A stretch of 64,000 bases of DNA from Cherax quadricarinatus (taxonomy: Eukaryota; Arthropoda; Malacostraca; Decapoda; Parastacidae): NCBI RefSeq assembly GCF_038502225.1, contig NC_091300.1, forward strand, positions 50,222,912 to 50,286,911, written 5' to 3'. The first letter of the stretch is position 1. The number at the start of each line of letters is the position of its first letter. Positions 25,267 through 34,482 of the stretch are shown in pieces. The translations under genes were made by a program, and so were the position numbers. The notes beneath the pieces were generated by a model. It had not been told where the DNA came from, made no database searches, and saw only the letters and a program-made list of their open reading frames with translations.

Positions 25267-28200
25267 CTCGGTCTGTCTTAATACCTCCTACCTCCCCCCT
25301 GGTCTGTCTTAATAACTCTTACCTCCCCCTCGGTCTGTCTTAATAACTCTTACCTCCCCCTCGGTCTGTTTTAATAACTCTTACCTCCCCTCGGTCTGTC
25401 CTAATAACACTTACCTCCCCCTCGGTCTGTCTTAATAACTCTTACCCTCAATCGGTCTGTATTAATAACTCTTACCCTCCCTCGGTCTGTCTTAATAACT
25501 CTTACCTCCCCCTCGGTCTGTCCTAATAACTCTTACCTCCCCCTCGGTCTGTCTTAATAACTCTTACCTCCCCCTCGGTCTGTCTTAATAACTCTTACCT
25601 CCCCCTCGGTCTGTCTTAATAACTCTTACCCTCCCTCGGTCTGTCTTAATAACTCTTACCTCCCACTCGGTCTGTCTAAATAACTCTTACCCTCCCTCGG
25701 TCTGTCTAAATAAATCTTACCCTCCTCGGTCTGTCTAAATAACTCTTACCCTCCCTCGGTCTGTCTAAATAACTCTTACCCTCCGTCGGTCTGTCTAAAT
25801 AACTCTTACCCTCCCTCGGTCTGTCTTAATAACTCTTACCCTCACTCGGTCTGTCTTAATAACTCTTACCCTCCCTCGGTCTGTCTAAATAACTCTACCC
25901 TCCCTTGGTCTGTCTTAATAACTCTTACCCTCACTCGGTCTGTCTAAATAACTCTTACCCTCCCTCGGTCTGTCTAAATAACTCTTACCCTCCCTCGGTC
26001 CGTCTTAGTAACTTTTACCCTCCCTTGGTCTGTCTAAATAACTCTTACCATTCCTCGGTCTGTCTTAGTAACTTTTATCCTCCCTTGGTCTGTCTTAGTA
26101 ACTTTTACCCTTCCTCGGTCTGTCTTAGTAACTTTTACCCTCCCTCGGTCTGTCTTAGTAACTTTTACCCTCCCTCGGTTTGTCTTACTAACTTTTACCC
26201 ACCCTCGGTCTGTCTTAATAACTCTTACCCTCCCTCGGTCTGTCTAAATAACTCTTACCCTCCCTTGGTCTGTCTTAATAACTCTTACCCTCACTCGGTC
26301 TGTCTAAATAACTCTTACCCTCCCTCGGTCTGTCTAAATAACTCTTACCCTCCCTCGGTCCGTCTTAGTAACTTTTACCCTCCCTTGGTCTGTCTAAATA
26401 ACTCTTACCCTTCCTCGGTCTGTCTTAGTAACTTTTATCCTCCCTTGGTCTGTCTTAGTAACTTTTACCCTTCCTCGGTCTGTCTTAGTAACTTTTACCC
26501 TCCCTAGGTCTGTCTTAGTAACTTTTACCCTCCCTCGGTCTGTCTTAGTAACTTTTACCCTCCCTTGGTCTGTGTTAGTAACTTTTACCCTCCCTCGGTC
26601 TGTCTTAGTAACTTTTACCCTCCCTCGGTCTGTCTTAGTAACTTTTACCCTCCCTCGATCTGTCTTAGTAACTTTTACCCTCCCTCGGTCTGTCTTAGTA
26701 ACTTTTACCCTCCCTTGGTCTGTCTTAGTAACTTTTGCCCTCCCTTGGTCTGTCTTAGTAACTTTTACCCTCCCTCGGTCTGTCTTAGTAACTTTTACCC
26801 ACCCTCGGTCTGTCTTAGTAACTTTTACCCACCCTCGGTCTGTCTTAGTAACTTTTACCCACCCTCGGTCTGTCTTAGTAACTTTTACCCTCCCTCGGTC
26901 TGTCTTAGTAACTTTTACCTTCCCTCGGTCTGTCTCAGTAACGTTTACCCTCCCTCGGTCTGTCTTAGTAACTTTTACCCTCCCTTGGTCTGTCTTAGTA
27001 ACTTTTACCCTCCCTCGGTCTGTCTTAGTAACTTTTACCCTCCCTCGGTCTGTCTTAGTAACTTTTACCCACCCTCGGTCTGTCTTAGTAACTTTTACCC
27101 ACCCTCGGTCTGTCTTAGTAACTTTTACCCACCCTCAGTCTGTCTTAATAACTCTTACCCTCCCTCGGTCTGTCTTAGTAACTTTTACCCACCCTCGGTC
27201 TGTCTTAATAACTCTTACCCTCCCTCGGTCTGTCTTAGTAACTTTTGCCCTCCCTTGGTCTGTCTTAGTAACTTTTACCCTCCCTCGGTCTGTCTTAGTA
27301 ACTTTTACCCTCCCTCGGTCTGTCTTAGTAACTTTTACCCTCCCTCGGTCTGTCTTAGTAACTTTTACCCTCCCTCGGTCTGTCTTAGTAACTTTTACCC
27401 TCCCTCGGTCTGTCTTAGTAACTTTTACCCTCCCTCGGTCTGTCTTAGTAACTTTTACCCTCCCTCGGTCTGTCTTAGTAACTTTTACCCTCCCTCGGTC
27501 TGTCTTAGTAACTTTTACCCTCCCTCGGTCTGTCTTAGTAACTTTTACCCTCCCTCGGTCTGTCTTAGTAACTTTTACCCTCCTTCGGTCTGTCTTAGTA
27601 ACTTTTACCCACCCTCGGTCTGTTTTAGTAACTTTTACCCACCCTCGGTCTGTCTTAGTAACTTTTACCCACCCTCGATCAGTCTTAATAACTCTTACCC
27701 TCCCTCGGTCTGTCTTAGTAACTTTTACCCTCCCTCGGTCTGTCTTAGTAACTTTTACCCTCCCTCGGTCTGTCTTAGTAACTTTTACCCACCCTCGGTC
27801 TATCTTAGTAACTTTTACCCACCCTCGGTCTGTCTTAGTAACTTTTACCCACCCTTGGTCTGTCTTAATAGCTCTTACCCTCCCTCGGTCTGTCTTAGTA
27901 TCTTTTCCCCGCCCTCGATCTGTCTTAATAACTCTTACCCTCCCTCGGTCTGTTTTAGTAACTTTTACCCTCCCTCGGTCTGTCTTAGTAACTTTTACCC
28001 TCCCTCGGTCTGTCTTAGTAACTTTTACCCTCCCTCGGTCTGTCTTAGTAACTTTTACCCTCCTTCGGTCTGTCTTAGCAACTTGTACCCACCCTCGGTC
28101 TGTCTTAGTAACTTTTACCCTCCCTCGATCTGTCTTAGTAACTTTTATCCTCCCTCGGTCTGTCTTAGTAACTTTTACCTTCCCTCGGTCTGTCTTAGTA

Positions 28201-30179
28201 ACTTTTACCCTCCCTCGGTCTGTCTTAGTAACTTTTACCCTCCCTCGGTCTGTCTTAGTAACTTTTACCCTCCCTCGGTCTGTCTTAGTAACTTTTACCC
28301 TCCCTCGATCTGTCTTTGTAACTCTTACCCTCTCTCGGTCTGTCTTAGTAACTTTTACCCTCCCTCGGTCTGTCTTAGTAACTTTTACCCACCCTCGGTC
28401 TGTCTTAGAAACTTTTACCCACCCTCGGTCTGTCTTAGTAACTTTTACCCACCCTCGATCAGTCTTAATAACTCTTACCCTCCCTCGGTCTGTCTTAGTA
28501 ACTTTTACCCACCCTCGGTATGTCTTAATAACTCTTACCCTCCCTCGGTCTGTCTTAGTAACTTTTACCCTCCCTCGGTCTGTCTTAGTAACTTTTACCC
28601 TCCCTCGGTCTGTCTTAGTAACTTTTACCCTCCCTCGGTCTGTCTTAGTAACTTTTACCCTCCCTCGGTCTGTCTTAGTAACTTTTACCCACCCTCGGTC
28701 TGTCTTAGTAACTTTTACCCACCCTCGGTCTGTCTTAGTAACTTTTACCCACCCTCAGTCTGTCTTAATAACTCTTACCCTCCCTCGGTCTGTCTTAGTA
28801 ACTTTTACCCACCCTCGGTCTGTCTTAATAACTCTTACCCTCCCTCGGTCTGTCTTAGTAACTTTTGCCCTCCCTTGGTCTGTCTTAGTAACTTTTACCC
28901 ACCCTCGGTCTGTCTTAGTAACTTTTACTCTCCCTCGGTCTGTCTTAGTAACTTTTACCCTCCCTCGGTCTGTCTTAGTAACTTTTACCCTCCCTCGGTC
29001 TGTCTTAGTAACTTTTACCCTACTTCGGTCTGTCTTAGTAACTTTTACCCACCCTCGGTCTGTTTTATTAACTTTTACCCACCCTCGGTCTGTCTTAGTA
29101 ACTTTTACCCACCCTCGATCAGTCTTAATAACTCTTACCCTCCCTCGGTCTGTCTTAGTAACTTTTACCCTCCCTCGGTCTGTCTTAGTAACTTTTACCC
29201 ACCCTCGGTCTATCTTAGTAACTTTTACCCACCCTCGGTCTGTCTTAGTAACTTTTACCCACCCTAGGTCTGTCTTAATAGCTCTTACCCTCCCTCGGTC
29301 TGTCTTAGTATCTTTTACCCGCCCTCGATCTGTCTTAATAACTCTTACCCTCCCTCGGTCTGTCTTAGTAACTTTTACCCTCCCTCGGTCTGTCTTAGTA
29401 ACTTTTACCCTCCCTCGGTCTGTCTTAGTAACTTTTACCCACCCTCGGTCTATCTTAGTAACTTTTACCCACCCTCGGTCTGTCTTAGTAACTTTTACCC
29501 ACCCTAGGTCTGTCTTAATAGCTCTTACCCTCCCTCTGTCTGTCTTAGTATCTTTTACCCACCCTCGATCTGTCTTAATAACTCTTACCCTCCCTCGGTC
29601 TGTCTTAGTAACTTTTACCCTCCCTTGGTCTGTCTTAGTAACTTTTACCCTCCCTCGGTCTGTCTTAGTAACTTTTACCCTCCCTCGGTCTGTCTTAGTA
29701 ACTTTTACCCACCCTCGGTCTGTCTTAGTAACTTTTACCCACCCTCGGTCTGTCTTAGTAACTTTTACCCACCCTCGGTCTGTCTTAGTAACTTTTACCC
29801 TCCCTCGGTCTGTCATAGTAACTTTTACCCACCCTCGGTCTGTCTTAGTAACTTTTACCCTCCCTCGGTCTGTCTTAGTAACTTTTTCCCTCCCTCGGTC
29901 TGTCTTAGTAACTTTTACCCACCCTCGGTCTGTCTTAGTAACTTTTACCCTCCCTCGGTCTGTCTTAGTAACTTTTACCCACCCTCGGTCTGTCTTAGTA
30001 ACTTTTACCCACCCTCGGTCTGTCTTAGTAACTTTTACCTATCCTCGGTCTGTCTTAGTAACTTTTACCCTCCCTCGGTCTGTCTTAGTAACTTTTACCC
30101 ACCCTCGGTCTGTCTTAGTAACTTTTACCTATCCTCGGTCTGTCTTAGTAACTTTTACCTATCCTCGGTCTGTTATAAT
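25267..30179. repeat. Satellite domain C: transition to 30-bp CTCGG units
   Basis: From 25,267 units return to TGTCTTAATAAC with CTCGG. Around 25,440-25,640 one C is lost and the period becomes 30 bp. From about 26,000 the unit is GGTCTGTCTTAGTAAC followed by TTTTACCCTCCCTC, in perfect 30-bp register to 30,179. Because 30 is divisible by 3 and TTAGTAAC lacks a stop in some frames, the array stays open for 200 to 1,217 codons on the plus strand and 353 on the minus strand. These frames encode only ten-residue repeats and are not taken as genes. Higher-order copies are present (360 bp at 25,921/26,281; 1,620 bp at 27,061/28,681; 240 bp at 29,191/29,431). Confidence 0.95.
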
Positions 30180-30560
30180 AACTCGTAACACCGCTCTTTA
30201 TTTGTTAATAACATCATCACACTAATGAGTAAACAACTCTATTGTTATAGACTACCAGAGATGTGTATCTCTTGGTATATCTGAGCAAGAGATGTGTATC
30301 TCTCGGTGTATCTGCCCCCAGAGACGTGTATCTCTAGGCATATCTGCGCCCAGAGATGTGTATCTCTCACTACTTGTATACCGAGAGGACTATATCTCTT
30401 TCAATTTTTACCGAGAAGAGGGTATTTTTCAGAGAATACTCTGAGTGCTGTGAATCTCTCGGAGTATATACATCGACATGTGCTTTTCTCTCAATGTATG
30501 TAAGTCGGGAGATGTGTAACTATACCCAGAGAGGACAGTATCTCACAGTGTACACACAAT
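30180..30560. repeat. Degenerate 30-34-bp tandem repeat at satellite edge
   Basis: About ten diverged units, each beginning near AGATGTGTATCTCT and ending near a CAGAG or CGAG, lie between about 30,258 and 30,560. The same units, with the same AATGAGTAAACAACT leader (30,223 here), recur in the same orientation at 33,126-33,262, so this is a dispersed block. Its period matches the neighbouring satellite, but similarity in sequence is limited to a short CTCGGT-TGTAT stretch. Downstream, 30,561-30,824 holds no gene, only a short inverted repeat (AATACCTGTCGGTA against TACCGATAGGTATT, about 30,745-30,806). Confidence 0.7.
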
Positions 30561-30939
30561 GAGTGTTATTTTATTCACTGTTTTAGAATAAAGTATGTCT
30601 GACGAAGCACAGTTGACATGCAGTTACAATTACACTCGTGTGGTCAACAGTCGCGGGAAACAATTATCAAACTAACAGCAACAGAAGCCTCGATATCAGC
30701 ATCAAAAGAAACAACATTAACAATTACAATACCTGTCAGTATATAATACCTGTCGGTATACAATACCGGCATTGTACACTATTGTACCGATAGGTATTGT
30801 ACACCATTCTGATATTCACCTACGGCGGAAGCAACAACACCTGTAGCAGAATAACAACACCTCCAGCAGAAGCAACAACACCTGCAGCAGCAGCAACGAC
30901 ACCTGCAGCAGAAGAAACAACAATCGCATCTGCTAGAAA

Positions 30940-31458
30940 AATGACAGGATGGATAATGAGAACCTTCAAAACTAGGGATGCCAAGCCCATGATGACACTC
31001 TTCAGGTCGCTTGTTCTATCTATGCTGGAATATTGCTGCACACTAACAGCACCTTTCAAGGCAGGTGAAATTGCTGACCTAGAAAATGTACAGAGAACCT
31101 TCACGGCGCACATAACGGAGATAAAACACCTCAATTACTGGGAGTGCTTAAAGTTCCTGAATCTGTACTCCCTGGAACGCAGGCGGGAGAGATACGTGAT
31201 TATATACACCTGGAAAATCCTAGAGGGACTGGTACCGAACTTGCACAAGAAAATCACTCACTCCGAAAGCAAAAGACTCGGCAGACGATGCAACATCCCC
31301 CCAATGAAAAGGAGGGGTGTCACTAGCACGTTAAGAGACAACACAATAAGTGTCAGGGGCCCAAGACTGTTCAACTGCCTCCCAGCATACATAAGGGGGA
31401 TTACCAATAGACCCCTGGCTGTCTTCAAGCAGGCATTGAGCAAGCACCTAAAGTCGGT
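30940..31458 (+). pseudogene. CR1-like LINE reverse transcriptase, C-terminal fragment
   Basis: The plus-strand frame translates the post-catalytic (thumb and C-terminal) part of a non-LTR reverse transcriptase. Recognisable blocks include TGWIMRTFKTRD, LVLSMLEYC, LENVQRTF, LNLYSLERRRERY, WKILEGLVPN, the RGPRLFNCLPAYIR region and FKQALSKHLKSVP, in the usual order. The catalytic FADD block and everything upstream are missing, as expected for a 5'-truncated LINE copy. The frame itself has no internal stop across this stretch. It runs leftward into translated 21-bp array, so the apparent start at 30,797 is not a gene start. Clade assignment to CR1-like is from memory of the motif style and is not secure; the non-LTR assignment is. 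Confidence 0.85.
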
Positions 31459-31614
31459 ACCTGGCCAGCCGGGCTGTGGCTCGTACGTTGGATTGCGTGC
31501 AGCCAGCAGTAACAGCCTGGTTGATCAGGCTCCGATCCACCATGAGGCCTGGTCACAGACCGGGCCGCTTGGGCGTTGGCTCCCGGAACTCTCTCCAGGT
31601 AACTCCAGGTAACA
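31459..31614 (+). mobile_element. LINE 3' terminal region with CCAGGTAACT tail
   Basis: Directly continues the LINE fragment. It contains GCCTGGTTGATCAGGC, GAGGCCTGGTCACAGACC and GGGCCGC, and ends in CTCCAGGTAA CTCCAGGTAA, a short tandem tail. A second, independently truncated copy of the same 3' end lies at 43,552-43,712. CR1-type LINEs typically end in short tandem repeats rather than poly(A), which fits. The 21-bp array resumes immediately at 31,613, so this is the insertion's 3' junction. Confidence 0.75.
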
Positions 31615-32445
31615 CCTGCAGCAGAACAAGCAACATCTGCAGCAGAAGCAACAACACCTGCAGCAGAAGCAACAATATCTGCAGCAGAAGCAACAACACC
31701 TGCAGTAGAAGCAACAATGCCTGCAGCGGAAGCAACAACACCTGCATCAGTAGCAACAACACCTGCAGCAGAAGCAACAACACCTGCAGCAGAAGGAACA
31801 ACATCTACAGCAAAAAAAAAACACGTGCAGCAGAAGCAGTAACACCTGCAGCAGATGGAACAACATCTGCAGCAGAAGAAACAACACTTACAACAGAAGC
31901 AACAACACATGCAGCAGGAGCAACAGCACCTACAGCAGGAGCAACAACACCTGCAGCAGAAGCAACAACAACTAAAACAGAAGCAACAACACATGCAGCA
32001 GAAGCAACAACACCTGCAGCAGTAGTAACAATACTTACAGCAGAAGTAACAACACCTGCAGCAGAAGCAGCAACACCTGCATCACAAGTAACAACACCTG
32101 CAGCAGTAGCAACAACACGTGTAGCAGAAGCAACAACACCTGCAGCAGAAGCAACAACACCTACAGCAGAAGAAACAACACCTGCAGCAGAAGCAACAAC
32201 GCCTACAGCAGAAGCAACAATACCTACAGTAGGAGCAACAACCCTTACAGCCGAAGCAACAACACCTGCAGCAGAAGCAACAGCACCTACAGCAGAAGTA
32301 ACAACACCTTCGGCAGAAGCAACAACATCTACAGAAGAAGCAACAACACCTGCAGCAGAAGCAACAACACATGCAGCAGACGCAACAGCACCTACAGGAG
32401 AAGCAACAACCCCTGTAGCAGAACAACACCTGCAGCAGAAGCAAC

Positions 32446-32640
32446 TGCCTCACAACTCTCCATCAGCACCTGCACCATCACAATTCTCCATCACCTGCAT
32501 CATCACCACTCTTTATCACCTGTACCATCACCACTCTTCATCACATGCACCATCACAACTTTCATCACCTGCACCATCACAACTTTCATCACCTATCCGA
32601 CTATCACAACTCTCCATCACCTCTTGGTCCATCACGTCTC
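32446..32640. repeat. 24-25-bp degenerate tandem repeat
   Basis: Imperfect units of CACCATCACAA plus CTTTCATCACCTG, about eight copies, decaying at both ends. In one frame they read as His-rich peptides (MHHHNFHHLHHHN), an artefact of CATCAC. It directly follows the 21-bp array. Confidence 0.75.
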
Positions 32641-33125
32641 TCCCTGACCACCTGCCCATCAGATCTCTGCATCACCTGTGGCCCATCAGGACTCGTACTG
32701 TGTCAAGTGATTCCTTTTCGACTAATTGGGTCGTTTCATCGTAATTGGGTCATGAGAGGCAGCTGGTGCTTCCTCCAGAGGCACTGGGGTCGTCTTGATT
32801 GGTCGCTGCTGCTGAGACTCAGACGACTCTTATTACCCTGTCGTTCTGAGGTAACGACCTGGCAAGCAATCAAGTCGTTTCACTGAATGTCTTTCCCAGC
32901 CAGCCTTCACCTCCCTCAATGATGGTCCAAGCCATCTGCTTCAGTCACCTGTTTCATTACTACATCTGGGTCATTCCCCGCCGTCTGTTTCCTTACTCAG
33001 CCATCTCTTTCCTTACTCAAGAATCTGTCTAGTGATTCATCCATCAACCAAACCCAGCTCTTACAACTAAGTCAGTGTCCCTGACTTTCGCCTGGCCGAT
33101 TTCATAGGACTGAGAAATTACACTG
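32641..33125. other. No feature recognised
   Basis: 485 bp of non-repetitive sequence with weak CTGTTTCCTTACTCAGCCAT echoes. I see no open frame with family similarity, no RNA gene and no element terminus. Confidence 0.5.
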
Positions 33126-33262
33126 TAATGAGTAAACAACTGTACAACCATAGATGTGTATATCTCTGTGTATCTGCGCACAGAGATGAGTATCTCTTAA
33201 TACTTGTATACTGAGAGGACGATATCTCTTTGAATTTTTACCGAGAAGAGGATATTTTTCAG
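33126..33262. repeat. Second copy of the AGATGTGTATCTCT repeat block
   Basis: Starts with the same AATGAGTAAACAACT leader as 30,223 and carries about four of the same 30-32-bp degenerate units, ending at TTTTTACCGAGAAGAG and TATTTTTCAGAG as in the first copy. The two direct copies bracket the 21-bp array region. Confidence 0.75.
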
Positions 33263-33967
33263 AGTATGTTGAAGAAAGTAGAGGTTCACGGAAAAAGAGA
33301 AATGTTTTCCTGGATAGAGGCGTGGCTGACAAATAGTCAAGAGAGAGTTTGGATAACTGGGAATAAATAAGAGTGGGGAAGCATCATTAGCGGTGTTCCA
33401 CAGGGGTCAGTGTTGGGTTCTTTATTGTTCACAGTATAAATAAACGACATGAATGAGGGAATAAATAACGATATAAGTAAGTTTGCCGATGACACCAAAA
33501 TAGGCCATCGGCTTAATTCTGACGATGGCAGTAGAGTGCTATAGGAAGATCTGAATATACTGATGCAGTTGTCGGGAAAGTGGCCGATGCAGTTTAATAT
33601 AGATCAAGTGTCTCCAAACTGCTGCTCTCGGTCCACATACGTCACGCAGCAACTTGAGATATTTATAAAAACTAAAACTAATAAACCTTCATTTTCAGAC
33701 ACTTCAGTTACATAAAATTAAGGATTTTATTGCTTTTAACAATTATTTGCCAAAATTTTAGTTCTGATATTTTTAATTTTTCAAAAATGCAGTTCAGTTT
33801 AGGAAAGAAAAAGGAAAAGAACAGTGTAGAGTGATACAGTCATGATGTATGCCACGAAACTGTTGCAGTTCTGAAGTACTGTGTATGTCGGCACTATGAC
33901 ACCAAACATTAAAACTAATTTATTTCCAATTCACAGCAACACAACGTTCGGAAAAATATGAATCAAT

Positions 33968-34128
33968 AACAAAAAAAGGCACAATACCGTGACTGGAACG
34001 ATACACAAATAACCCGCACAGAGAAGAGAGAAGCTTACGACGACGTTTCGGTCCGACCTTGTAAATGGTCCACGTCGGACCGAAACGTCGTCGTAAGCTT
34101 CTCTCTTCTATGTGCGGGTTATTTGTGT
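33968..34128 (-). mobile_element. 161-bp foldback element inserted in the hAT
   Basis: Inverted arms ACACAAATAACCCGCACA through GTTTCGGTCCGAC (from 34,003) and their complement (to 34,128) surround a short CTTGTAAATGG spacer. The insertion is bracketed by an exact 13-bp direct repeat AATATGAATCAAT (33,955-33,967 and 34,129-34,141). Read on the minus strand it ends in a T-rich GCCTTTTTTTGTT tail. A 13-bp duplication and a homopolymer-rich end point to LINE-machinery insertion rather than a DNA transposase. The outer arm region also carries the GTTTCG core seen in other families here. Confidence 0.8.
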
Positions 34129-34200
34129 AATATGAATCAATGCCACGCAGGTTGCTTTCCCAACAAGGCATTTTTACGCAGAAGAGACCTGAAAATGAAG

Positions 34201-34482
34201 TCGTAATGACACGATTGCAATCGTGTCATTACGATTTCGTGAGTCATGTTGACGGCAGTGAAGGGACTTGAGCTAGAGTTCGTCACGGCCACTCTAGCTG
34301 GAGATTCGTCTGTAAAAACTTGCATTTGTGGTCACAGTGGTGCCTGTGCTAACCTTCCTATGGTGTAGAAATATACCTAGTTGGATGAATCTTATTGTGG
34401 CTAGCTGGTCTAGTGGCTAACGCGACGGTCTGGAGTTTTGAGACTCTATGACCGCGGGTTCAATCCCGGCCGGGGTATGGTT
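34201..34482 (+). mobile_element. Composite tRNA-like retroposon, 282 bp, with 34-bp palindrome
   Basis: Flanked by an exact 11-bp direct repeat TGAAAATGAAG (34,190-34,200 and 34,483-34,493). The left end is a perfect 34-bp palindrome (34,201-34,234) built on CACGATTGCAATCGTG. The right end is a tRNA-like segment (about 34,397-34,478) with an A-box-like TAGCTGGTCTAGTGG (34,402) and a B-box-like GGTTCAATCCC (34,457). The tRNA-like part lies at the downstream end rather than the usual 5' end of a SINE. Removing the insertion restores the hAT transposase frame. The tRNA-like piece looks like a pseudo-tRNA or SINE promoter, not a working tRNA. Confidence 0.75.

Larger units (their letters stand above)
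30825..32445. repeat. 21-bp tandem array (CAGCAGAAGCAACAACACCTG type), interrupted
   Basis: A 21-bp unit reading GCAGCAGAAGCAACAACACC plus T fills 30,825-30,935 and 31,613-32,445. The gap between is a LINE 3' fragment, so this was one array split by insertion. In plus frame it reads as Ala/Thr/Glu/Pro heptads. On the minus strand it reads as Cys/Phe-rich or Val/Ala-rich heptads. Open frames of 422, 189 and 123 codons follow from the 21-bp length alone. There is no start context, signal peptide or non-repeat domain, so I treat it as a minisatellite, not a mucin-like or cysteine-rich protein gene. Confidence 0.85.

Noticed and set aside
1..30179. CRISPR array
   Set aside because: Units are head to tail with no unique spacers, and the sequence is eukaryotic.
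1..30179. Telomeric or subtelomeric repeat
   Set aside because: The arthropod telomere motif TTAGG is not the repeating unit; TTAGTAAC occurs only as part of the 30-bp unit.
25905..30225. Long proline/serine- or arginine-rich repeat proteins (200 to 1,217 codons, both strands)
   Set aside because: Pure consequence of a 30-bp unit without stops in some frames; open in several phases and strands at once, no non-repeat domain.
31425..32453. Cysteine-rich or Ala/Thr-rich repeat proteins resembling metallothionein or mucin
   Set aside because: Translations of a 21-bp minisatellite in different frames; part runs through a LINE tail.
34397..34478. Functional tRNA gene
   Set aside because: A and B boxes are present, but the acceptor and anticodon stems do not pair well and it lies inside a retroposed element with target duplications.
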